Origin: Planctomycetota bacterium
GTDB taxonomy: Bacteria; Planctomycetota; Phycisphaerae; Sedimentisphaerales; Anaerohalosphaeraceae
Length of the DNA stretch: 6,395 bases
Direction of reading: 5' to 3'
Assembly: GCA_012519365.1 (NCBI GenBank)
Contig: JAAYQH010000317.1
Coordinates: forward strand, 1 to 6,395
Both the position numbers and the translations under genes were made by a program. Under the pieces are notes generated by a model that worked only from the letters and a program-made list of their open reading frames with translations, ran no database searches and was not told where the DNA came from. Shown in pieces: positions 1 through 5,963 of the stretch (position 1 is its first letter; every line of letters starts with the position of its first letter).

Positions 1-110
1 AGCAACGCCGCGGCCGTGGCCATCCGCGCTATCGGATCGGGCGTGACCGTAAAAAACTGCTCCAGTTGACTGATTATCCGTCCGTAGCGGTGCTGTTTTT
101 GCTGTTCCAT
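1..110 (-). CDS. GAF-domain protein, probable free methionine-(R)-sulfoxide reductase (5' part only)
   Basis: The gene starts at an ATG at 110-108 and is cut by the left edge after 36 codons. The visible N-terminus has the pattern YGRIISQLEQFF followed by TPDPIARMATAAAL. This closely resembles the start of the small GAF-domain proteins that reduce free methionine-(R)-sulfoxide with thioredoxin (the fRMsr/MsrC/YebR type), where a short amphipathic helix and a 'D-x-I-A-x-M-A' segment precede the GAF fold. The catalytic cysteines of that family lie further on and are not in the window, so function cannot be confirmed. The start lies 3 bases after the stop of the upstream aminotransferase, with no clear Shine-Dalgarno. 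It is therefore probably translated by coupling as the third gene of the leftward operon. A non-enzymatic GAF sensor protein is the main alternative. Confidence 0.65.
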   Translation of the reverse strand, partial: MEQQKQHRYGRIISQLEQFFTVTPDPIARMATAAAL

Positions 111-113
111 AGG

Positions 114-1280
114 TTATCGTGTTGCCATAGCGTTGCTGATGCGTTCAATGGCCTGCTCGAGCAGCGTCCGTGGACAGCCGAAGTTCAGCCGGACAAAACC
201 ATCACCGTCAAACTCCTTGCCGTCGGAAACGCCCACACCGGCCTGCTCAAACCATTTGGCCGGCTGTTCAACGGCCAGTCCCCTCGCGTCAATCCAGGCC
301 AGATAAGTCCCCTCGACCGGCCCCATCGAAAGAGCCGGCAAGGCATTGACAGCCTGATACACATAATCCCGATTGTCGCGCAAATAGGCGATTAACTCCC
401 GATGCCACGCGGCACCCCGCGTAAAGGCCGCCCGACAGGCCGTGTAGCCCAGTATATTGACGTGCGGCAGAATCCCTCGCATTGCCTGCAAAAATTGCTG
501 TCGGAGTTTTTCGTTCGGGATAATCGCAAACCCGCAGTTCAGCCCAGGCAGATTAAACGTCTTGGCCGGCGACATCAATGTTACCGTCCGCTCGGCAATC
601 TCAGCAGACAGCGTCGCTGTAGGAGTATGACGACAAGTCGGCTCCACAACCAAGTCGCAATGAATTTCATCCGAACAGAGAATGATGCCGCGTTCCACAC
701 AAAATTGCGCCACCTCCAGCAATTCCTGACGTGTCCACACGCGCCCGACCGGATTGTGCGGCGAGCACAACAGCAAAAGCCGCGTTTGCGGCGTTGCCGC
801 CTCGGCCAAAGCAGCCGGCTCAAAACCCCATCGGCCTCGCTCCTGCCGCAGGGGACATTTAACAACTTCCCGACCGGAAAACGTCGGGGCAACGAGAAAA
901 GGGGGATACACCGGCGTAAACGTCAACACCCCTTCACCCGGCCCGGCAAATGCCCGACAGGCCACATTCAACGCCGGCACCAATCCGGGCAGCCAGAGAA
1001 TCCACTCCCGTCGAATCGCCCAGCCGTGCTGCTGGCCCACCCAGTCAATAACCGCCTCGTAATCGGCCGGCCACGCCACGGCATAGCCGAATACGCCATG
1101 ATCCACACGCCGCCGCATCGCCTCGATAATCGGCTCAGCACAGCGAAAATCCATATCCGCTACCCACATCGGAAGCACATCCCGACCGCGGTAGCGCGAC
1201 CATTTCAAACTGTCGGTATCCTCCCGGCCCAGACACGTATCAAACAGAGCTGACCTCATCGTGCTGTCATCCATGGGCAT
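114..1280 (-). CDS. PatB/MalY-type PLP-dependent C-S lyase (cystathionine beta-lyase-like aminotransferase)
   Basis: This 388-residue protein is full length for the fold-type I aminotransferase family of PatB and MalY, cytoplasmic enzymes that cleave cystathionine or cysteine-type C-S bonds to give a thiol, pyruvate and ammonia. Visible landmarks in order are the N-terminal LPMWVADMDF (36-45), PVYPPF with the ring-stacking Tyr125, SPHNPVGR with PLP-contacting Asn176, CSDEIH with Asp204 that binds the pyridine nitrogen, MSPAKTFNLPGL with the Schiff-base Lys240, and VRLNFGCP with Arg364 for the substrate carboxylate. All key residues are present, so it should be active. The start at 1280 lacks a Shine-Dalgarno; in-frame ATGs at codons 3 and 8 are alternatives. 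It begins 12 bases after the PIN-TRAM stop, in the same operon. A role in methionine/homocysteine metabolism is inferred. Some members are instead regulatory (as E. coli MalY) or have other amino acid substrates. Confidence 0.88.
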   Translation of the reverse strand: MPMDDSTMRSALFDTCLGREDTDSLKWSRYRGRDVLPMWVADMDFRCAEPIIEAMRRRVDHGVFGYAVAWPADYEAVIDWVGQQHGWAIRREWILWLPGLVPALNVACRAFAGPGEGVLTFTPVYPPFLVAPTFSGREVVKCPLRQERGRWGFEPAALAEAATPQTRLLLLCSPHNPVGRVWTRQELLEVAQFCVERGIILCSDEIHCDLVVEPTCRHTPTATLSAEIAERTVTLMSPAKTFNLPGLNCGFAIIPNEKLRQQFLQAMRGILPHVNILGYTACRAAFTRGAAWHRELIAYLRDNRDYVYQAVNALPALSMGPVEGTYLAWIDARGLAVEQPAKWFEQAGVGVSDGKEFDGDGFVRLNFGCPRTLLEQAIERISNAMATR

Positions 1281-1292
1281 CGTTGCCGGAGA

Positions 1293-2378
1293 TTATCGCA
1301 TGGGTTGCCGTCGTGAATTCGTCCGCTGTCCGGAGCCGACCGTCTGAAAACTGCTGTCGGCCCCATTTTCGTACCTGCCGAAAATCATACGGCCGGCCGA
1401 GGTCTGCAAGGCGCTGGTCACGACAAACGTAACCGTCTGACCGATGCGGTCGCTGCTGTTCTCGACAACCACCATCGTGCCATCCTCAAGGTAGCCGACA
1501 CCCTGTGTCGGTTCCTCGCCCGGACGCAGGATTTTGACCTGCATCGTCTCGCCCGGCAGCGTAACGGTCTTCAGGGCGTTGGCCAGCTCATTGATGTTGA
1601 TTACGTCCACACCCCGAAGCGAAGCGACCTTGTTCAGGTTAAAATCATTGGTAACCAGCCGCCCGTCACAGTTTTTAGCAAAGGCAATCAATTTTTGATC
1701 CACGTCAGTATCCGACTCCACGCCCGGCGGCGGCGTATCATCGATTTTAACCTCCACCATTGAGCTGTTCTGGAGTTTGTTGAGAATATCCAGCCCCCGA
1801 CGCCCCCGATTGCGCTTGATTTTGTCGCTCGAATCGGCCACAAGCTGCAATTCGTTCAGCACAAACCGCGGCACAATCAACGGCGCATCAAACAGCCGAG
1901 TCTGGGCAATATCGGCAATCCGCCCATCAATAATCACCGACGTATCCAACACCAGCGGCCGAAGCCCTTTGGTCTGACGGGAAAATTCAATATAGGGAAT
2001 AATCGTGCGAAAATCATCCTTGGTCCGCAAAACAATGCTGATACACAAATAACAGACGCATGTCCCGACAAACCAGACCACCATATTCAGGGTCTTTTCC
2101 TCCAGCTCAAAATAAATCACATTAACCATCTGGATGACCCGGCTCAGCCCCCAACTGACCACCAACCCAATCAGCAGACCAAAAAATACCCCCGCCAGTG
2201 CCGACAGCGATTTTTTGGGCGTCAACCACTCCACCACGATGGCCAACACCGTCAGCACCAAGCCCATCACAAACACATAAATATCCTGTTGGGTGCGGGC
2301 GGTCTCATGCAGCCCGACAAAAAGAAACGCGGTGGCCGTTACAAAAAATAAAAATCGGATAAAATATAACAAAATCAT
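1293..2378 (-). CDS. Membrane-anchored PIN-TRAM domain protein (YacL-like putative ribonuclease)
   Basis: The product has 361 residues from the ATG at 2378. Four hydrophobic segments (about 2-21, 32-50, 60-80 and 98-118) form an N-terminal membrane domain. A PIN nuclease domain follows (about 140-270) with the expected acidic residues: Asp145 in LVLDTSVIIDGR, Glu176 in LNELQ, Asp227 in VDQKLIAFA and Asp245 in VTNDFNL. A C-terminal TRAM domain (about 275-335), a predicted RNA-binding fold, ends in a basic, probably disordered tail. This is the architecture of the Bacillus YacL family, whose substrate is not well established. An RNA-cleaving role at the inner membrane is inferred from PIN plus TRAM. 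An upstream in-frame TTG at 2393 would add five residues, but AAGGA sits 6 bases before the ATG and the likely transcript start is near 2397, so the ATG is preferred. It is the first gene of the leftward operon. Confidence 0.9.
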   Translation of the reverse strand: MILLYFIRFLFFVTATAFLFVGLHETARTQQDIYVFVMGLVLTVLAIVVEWLTPKKSLSALAGVFFGLLIGLVVSWGLSRVIQMVNVIYFELEEKTLNMVVWFVGTCVCYLCISIVLRTKDDFRTIIPYIEFSRQTKGLRPLVLDTSVIIDGRIADIAQTRLFDAPLIVPRFVLNELQLVADSSDKIKRNRGRRGLDILNKLQNSSMVEVKIDDTPPPGVESDTDVDQKLIAFAKNCDGRLVTNDFNLNKVASLRGVDVININELANALKTVTLPGETMQVKILRPGEEPTQGVGYLEDGTMVVVENSSDRIGQTVTFVVTSALQTSAGRMIFGRYENGADSSFQTVGSGQRTNSRRQPMR

Positions 2379-2403
2379 AATATTTCCTTCCAAAAAAACT
2401 TTT

Positions 2404-2432
2404 CTTATAACGGATAATAAAACGCCTGTCAG
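2404..2432 (-). promoter_or_regulatory. Sigma70-type promoter of the PIN-TRAM operon
   Basis: On the minus strand CTGACA (2432-2427) and TATAAG (2409-2404) are separated by 17 bases. Each hexamer matches the consensus at five of six positions. Transcription would begin near 2397, giving a leader of about 19 bases with the Shine-Dalgarno AAGGA at 2389-2385 before the ATG at 2378. It is the best promoter match in the divergent intergenic region. Confidence 0.65.
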
Positions 2433-2813
2433 AAAAAATCTATTTTACACCTAGACAACAAAAAAACCAACTCTTAAAACATCCTATCGGATTATCGGCA
2501 TTTCCCCGTGCCGCATTGACACCTCTTGCCAAAATTAAACCCACAGAGGACACCCCCAAGAAGGCAAGGGCACGACCGTCAGCATTCACACTTACGACAT
2601 GGCAATTTATTTCACATTACGATAGATACGATACTGAATGTCTCATTCTCTGACATTCAATCCCTCATTCTCAGTTCCAAATTCTTAATTCATTCCCCAT
2701 CTCTATAGTATGGTTTTTTATTGGGATATCTGGCATTGGCTGGTTAAGCATCCCCCGCAAACAGCCGAAAATAAACGGACACTGTCGCATGCGTCATCTT
2801 AGGGTTTACGCAT

Positions 2814-2818
2814 AAAGG
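2814..2818 (+). promoter_or_regulatory. Ribosome-binding site of the receiver-HPt gene
   Basis: AAAGG lies 5 bases before the ATG at 2824 and supports that start. A 6-bp inverted repeat, ATGCGT (2789-2794) and ACGCAT (2808-2813), ends immediately upstream of it. Any such leader hairpin would not cover the site itself. Confidence 0.5.
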
Positions 2819-2823
2819 TATCG

Positions 2824-5601
2824 ATGAAACTTCGCCAAACAAAGACAATTTGGCTCGGTTTGCTTTGCATCGGCGTCCTGGGGTATCTGCTGATGCTCGG
2901 ACAAATTAACATCCGACAATTTGAGGCTAAACTAACCCAACGCGCTCAAGAGAACCTCCTGCAACGGGCCTACGCCGCTCAGCGTCATTTTGATGACCTG
3001 CTCAGCCTGTTATCGGACTATCTCCAGTCAATGGCCGCACAGACCCATCAGCCCGGCCAAACCCTCAATGACACTGCCCAAACGCCGCATTTGGCCGTTC
3101 CCCTGTTGGATTCAGCGGTACTGTCCCTAAAGCGGGTGGACAACTATGAATTCACGACAAACCAACCCCAGAATGCCGCACACGAAGGCCTATCCTCTCC
3201 CTCATCGACGGCTGATGCCGCTAAAGCCTTGTCCCTCCCAAAGACGCCGCGATTGACCATCGATATGCAATCTGATCCGCCGGCTCTGGTCATGATTCAT
3301 CCCTTAAAAGAGCACACAACCGCCGCCGGGGCGTTGGTGCTTCGGCTGTCCGTTCAAGACCTGCTCAACCGGCTGACCTCAAACACCACAGATCTGGACA
3401 CACGACTCTGTCTGGTCAGCGGCGACGGGCGTGTCATTGCAGCCCGCTGCGAGCAAGCCGATCGGCTCTCTGAACCGCATTGGCCGCACCAACTGCACGG
3501 CGCCTATTTGCTTGACGATATTCGACACCAGCGAGGCGGCGTCGGAATACTTTGCCTCGACGATGACAAACCCGCTGCTCAGAGCCGTTATCTTGTCGGT
3601 CAAAGCCCGCTTGACGGGGTGGCCGCCCCTTGGGCGATAGCATCCATTCAATCCGAACAAGCCATCCAAACCGCCGTGGTCGAACATGCACGCGGGATTC
3701 AATTGGGGATGGTGTGTTTATTTATGGCGGTCTCTTTGATCTGGCTGCTGTATTGGCGTACCGCGCGCCGACGCATCGTCATCGAGCAGCAAATCGCTCT
3801 CGGACAGGCAACCGTGGAACTGCACCACGTCTCCGAACAGAGCCGAAAGCTTCAACAGCACTACCAACGGCAAATCGCTTTTTATCGGGCAATCCTCAAT
3901 GCCGTGCCGATGAGTCTGTACTGGAAAGACAGCGAAGGCCGACTGCTCGGTTACAACGACCCATACGCCCACATCGCCGGTTGTGAACCGATAGATTACG
4001 GCCCTGTCCCAAGCGACTCGGAGGTGTTCGAACAGCAGCAGGAAGGCCTGCCGCTGGACATGGAAGTGATGGACAAAGACATTGAGCTTCTCTTTTTGCC
4101 GCAGACCTACGGCAAGGATAACTATTTGGTCTCCAAGATTCCCCTTAAAGACAAGGCAGGGCGCGTCATAGGCCTGTTGGGCGGCCTGCTGAAAGAGGAC
4201 CATCTCAAAAACAGCCAACAGCAACGCTTTTGCACAGCACTGAACAGCCATTGTGTAACTGAATCGATGCCCATACCCGCCCTGCTGATCAACCGTAAGG
4301 GATACGTGCTGCACGCCAACGCCGCCTTCTGGAAACGGTTTGAGAAAAATCAGCCATCAACGGTCTGCAAAGTTGCCGATCTTCTTGACCTGAATCCGCC
4401 CGATTTATTTGAGCAGAAAATCCACAACTTTACAAAAACACCCCGTCTCCACGAGCAGACCTTCTCTCTCGGCCTGGGCGAAAATTGCTATTGGACAATC
4501 ACCTACCCGATTTACGAAAACAGCAAACTCAAAGGCCTTTTGGCCCTGCTGACGGATGTCAGTGAATTAAAACAAACACAACAACATCTCGAAAAGGTTC
4601 TTGACAAGTATCGCCGCCTGTTGAGCGACCTGCAAGAACAGTTTGACCGGCTTTCGAAGACCGCCGATGCGATGCTCAACGCAGCCGAGCCGCAGACGCA
4701 CCTTGACGAATTGAAGAGCGGCATTGGCGCATGTCTCGAAAGCCTAAGCCGCAGCGCCATTGCACCGACCCAGACAACCCACACCCCGGCAGCTTCTGTG
4801 CCTGTGGCAGAATCGTCCTCTTCGCATTCATCCAAACACAGCAATCCTCAGGAGACTACCGATATGCCGACAGATGACCGCGACATCGAGCCCGACAAAA
4901 ACCGGCCGACCCTTCGTATTCTTCTCGTGGACGATGCCCCGGAAAATCTGACGCTGCTGGAGATTATTCTTTCCCGTCTGGGTATGACGACAGTGCAATG
5001 CACCGGAGGGCAGGAGGCTGTCTCGCTGTGCCAAAAGGAACACTTCGATCTGATCCTGATGGATATTCAGATGCCCGATAGGAACGGTCTGGAGGCCATT
5101 CGAGGTATCCGCGCCGACGGCCTCAACACCGCCACGACGATTATCGCCATGACCGCCTCAAACGAAAAAGACGATGAACTCGCTGCACTCGAGGCAGGCT
5201 GCAGCGATTGCTTAAATAAGCCGATCGACCGAAATCTGCTGGAACAAAAAGTACGCCGTTGCGTATCCAAAAAACAACAGATGCTGGACGCCGAAAAGGG
5301 ATTGGAAATCACCTCGTTTCTGGAAGGCGACCCCGTCTATCATAAAACCATTGAAACCTTCATCCACAATCTGCCCGGCCGTATTGAACAGATCCGCCAG
5401 GCCCTAAACAAAAACGACTTTGAAGAATTGGCGGCAAAAATTCATGCCCTCAAAAGCTTGGGCGGCTTTGCCGTCTATACCGAAAAAGCCGCTCAACTGG
5501 AAGAAAACCTCCGCGAGCAGAATGTGGACAAAATCCAGGCTCAGATTGACGAGATGGTGCAATTGTGTATGCACACCAAGATAAAAACAGATAATAAATA
5601 G
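2824..5601 (+). CDS. Membrane sensor with PAS, receiver and HPt domains but no kinase core (phosphorelay protein)
   Basis: The product has 925 residues. Two membrane segments (about 8-28 and 292-311) flank an extracytoplasmic region of about 260 residues with Cache-like features: a long membrane-proximal helix, then segments such as AAGALVLRLSVQDL and LCLVSGDGRVIAA. Two PAS-like domains follow (about 352-460 and 475-582), then a coiled coil (about 580-615) and a Ser/Thr/Pro-rich linker (645-690). The receiver domain (about 696-815) has acidic pair Asp703/Asp704, phospho-acceptor Asp747 in LILMDIQMPD, Thr777 and Lys799. The HPt domain (about 830-915) has His874 in IHALKSLGGF. Where hybrid kinases such as BarA carry HisKA and HATPase domains, no H-E/D-x-x-T/N-P box and no N, G1 or G2 ATP-binding boxes are visible. 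It should accept and pass phosphate rather than make it, using a separate kinase. It has no close same-strand protein neighbour. Ligand and partner are unknown. Confidence 0.87.
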   Translation: MKLRQTKTIWLGLLCIGVLGYLLMLGQINIRQFEAKLTQRAQENLLQRAYAAQRHFDDLLSLLSDYLQSMAAQTHQPGQTLNDTAQTPHLAVPLLDSAVLSLKRVDNYEFTTNQPQNAAHEGLSSPSSTADAAKALSLPKTPRLTIDMQSDPPALVMIHPLKEHTTAAGALVLRLSVQDLLNRLTSNTTDLDTRLCLVSGDGRVIAARCEQADRLSEPHWPHQLHGAYLLDDIRHQRGGVGILCLDDDKPAAQSRYLVGQSPLDGVAAPWAIASIQSEQAIQTAVVEHARGIQLGMVCLFMAVSLIWLLYWRTARRRIVIEQQIALGQATVELHHVSEQSRKLQQHYQRQIAFYRAILNAVPMSLYWKDSEGRLLGYNDPYAHIAGCEPIDYGPVPSDSEVFEQQQEGLPLDMEVMDKDIELLFLPQTYGKDNYLVSKIPLKDKAGRVIGLLGGLLKEDHLKNSQQQRFCTALNSHCVTESMPIPALLINRKGYVLHANAAFWKRFEKNQPSTVCKVADLLDLNPPDLFEQKIHNFTKTPRLHEQTFSLGLGENCYWTITYPIYENSKLKGLLALLTDVSELKQTQQHLEKVLDKYRRLLSDLQEQFDRLSKTADAMLNAAEPQTHLDELKSGIGACLESLSRSAIAPTQTTHTPAASVPVAESSSSHSSKHSNPQETTDMPTDDRDIEPDKNRPTLRILLVDDAPENLTLLEIILSRLGMTTVQCTGGQEAVSLCQKEHFDLILMDIQMPDRNGLEAIRGIRADGLNTATTIIAMTASNEKDDELAALEAGCSDCLNKPIDRNLLEQKVRRCVSKKQQMLDAEKGLEITSFLEGDPVYHKTIETFIHNLPGRIEQIRQALNKNDFEELAAKIHALKSLGGFAVYTEKAAQLEENLREQNVDKIQAQIDEMVQLCMHTKIKTDNK
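4850..4866 (+). promoter_or_regulatory. Possible internal translation start for a soluble receiver-HPt product
   Basis: AGGAG at 4850-4854 lies 9 bases before an in-frame ATG at 4864-4866, which is codon 681. Initiation here would give a 245-residue cytoplasmic protein carrying only the receiver and HPt domains. The position, in the disordered linker just before the receiver domain, is where a functional internal start would be expected. However, AGGAG also arises simply from the Gln-Glu codons CAG GAG, so chance is a real alternative. Confidence 0.3.
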
Positions 5602-5661
5602 CAATAATCCACTGCCCCCCCCTCCCCTCCGCCGTCGGCCCGAAAATTCCAAAAATAAATC
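5602..5661. other. Spacer after the receiver-HPt gene with a C-rich tract
   Basis: The stretch after the TAG stop contains eight consecutive C residues (5615-5622), then T, CCCC, T and CC. No clear hairpin plus T-run terminator is visible between the signalling gene and the tRNA promoter, so how the upstream transcript ends is not evident. Confidence 0.5.
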
Positions 5662-5689
5662 TTGACGCCGGGGCAAATAAAACTATATT
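5662..5689 (+). promoter_or_regulatory. Sigma70-type promoter of the tRNA-Leu gene
   Basis: TTGACG (5662-5667) and TATATT (5684-5689) are spaced 16 bases apart, and each is a five-of-six match to the consensus. The predicted start near 5696 lies about 6 bases before the mature tRNA, a short leader typical for a single tRNA gene. Confidence 0.6.
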
Positions 5690-5701
5690 TATAAGTCTTT
5701 C

Positions 5702-5785
5702 GCGGATGTGGCGGAATTGGCAGACGCGCAGGCTTCAGGTGCCTGTGGGCATTAGCCCGTGGAGGTTCGACTCCTCTCATCCGCA
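5702..5785 (+). tRNA. tRNA-Leu (anticodon CAG)
   Basis: The sequence folds into a complete class II tRNA of 84 bases. The acceptor arms GCGGATG (5702-5708) and CATCCGC (5778-5784) pair perfectly, followed by discriminator A5785. The D arm contains the usual GGCGGAATTGGCAGAC. The anticodon stem CAGGC/GCCTG (5729-5733 with 5741-5745) closes the loop TTCAGGT with anticodon CAG at 5736-5738, reading CUG leucine codons. A long variable arm, GGGC-ATTA-GCCC (5747-5758), is typical of leucine tRNAs. The T arm is GGAGG-TTCGACT-CCTCT (5761-5777). The 3' CCA is not encoded (ATT follows), so it must be added by the CCA-adding enzyme. Confidence 0.96.
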
Positions 5786-5789
5786 TTCC

Positions 5790-5795
5790 TTTTTT
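5790..5795 (+). terminator. T-run downstream of tRNA-Leu, possible weak terminator
   Basis: Six T residues follow the tRNA 3' end by 4 bases. No separate GC-rich hairpin precedes them, so any termination would rely on the tRNA's own stems or be inefficient. Read-through toward the transposase is therefore plausible. Confidence 0.3.
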
Positions 5796-5822
5796 AGGCC
5801 AAAAATGAGGTTTTTCAGCATT

Positions 5823-5848
5823 TTCCAAAGTTTTATTCCAAAGTTTCA
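5823..5848. repeat. 13-base tandem direct repeat near the presumed IS left end
   Basis: TTCCAAAGTTTTA (5823-5835) is followed directly by TTCCAAAGTTTCA (5836-5848), identical at 12 of 13 positions. It lies between tRNA-Leu and the transposase, where the left end of the insertion sequence must be. It could be a transposase-binding repeat or simply a local duplication. Confidence 0.6.
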
Positions 5849-5858
5849 TCCCCTTTGT

Positions 5859-5864
5859 TATAAT
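5859..5864 (+). promoter_or_regulatory. Candidate -10 element upstream of the transposase
   Basis: A perfect TATAAT lies about 100 bases before the transposase ATG. At 17 bases upstream the -35 position reads TTCCAA (5836-5841), the start of the second tandem repeat and only a three-of-six match. It is possible as the IS promoter but unproven. A transcript from here would include the full hairpin at 5928-5956. Confidence 0.3.
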
Positions 5865-5927
5865 ACCTTCAAATGATATACTACGGCGCAAATATTGCTC
5901 AAGAAAACCGGTTGGTAACGTCGATAA

Positions 5928-5956
5928 CTTCTTATAAGCATGGTGCTTATAAGGAG
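5928..5956 (+). promoter_or_regulatory. Hairpin sequestering the transposase ribosome-binding site
   Basis: CTTATAAGCA (5931-5940) and TGCTTATAAG (5944-5953) are perfect inverted repeats around the 3-base loop TGG. The stem extends outward by T-G, T-A and C-G pairs (5928-5930 with 5954-5956) to 13 bp. The whole Shine-Dalgarno AAGGAG (5951-5956) lies in the 3' arm, so a folded transcript would hide it from the ribosome. A transcriptional operator is an alternative reading of the same palindrome. Confidence 0.6.
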
Positions 5957-5963
5957 AATCGCT

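Larger units (their letters stand above)
2379..2823. other. Divergent intergenic region (445 bases), no convincing gene
   Basis: This region separates the leftward PIN-TRAM operon from the rightward signalling gene. Besides the leftward promoter, it holds a perfect TTGACA at 2516-2521 with no good -10 at the right distance. It also holds a possible rightward -10 TATAGT at 2704-2709, with only a weak TTCTTA 16 bases upstream. The 9-mer CTCATTCTC occurs at 2642-2650 and again at 2664-2672, within a CATTC-rich stretch. The only open frame of note (2526-2708) starts at TTG, has no ribosome-binding site and shows no recognisable protein features. The stretch looks like ordinary AT-rich spacer with degenerate short repeats. 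Confidence 0.6.

Noticed and set aside
402..1253. Plus-strand open frame of 283 codons
   Set aside because: It lies entirely opposite the PatB/MalY-type gene, is rich in Arg, Pro and His as antisense frames are, and has no domain or ribosome-binding site.
2391..2393. TTG start for the PIN-TRAM gene
   Set aside because: It overlaps the ribosome-binding region and is about 4 bases from the predicted transcript start, while the ATG at 2378 has AAGGA at good spacing.
2516..2521. Perfect TTGACA hexamer as a promoter for the signalling gene
   Set aside because: No acceptable -10 lies 16 to 18 bases downstream, and it is about 300 bases from the gene.
2526..2708. Short open frame of 60 codons in the divergent intergenic region
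   Set aside because: It has a TTG start without a Shine-Dalgarno and a composition that follows the low-complexity DNA rather than a protein. It was judged to be noise.
3718..4314. Minus-strand open frame of 198 codons
   Set aside because: It is antisense to the PAS region of the signalling gene, with no recognisable motif and no start context.
5801..5815. AAAAA-TGAGG-TTTTT as a terminator hairpin after tRNA-Leu
   Set aside because: The stem is only five A-T pairs and would be too weak to act as an intrinsic terminator.
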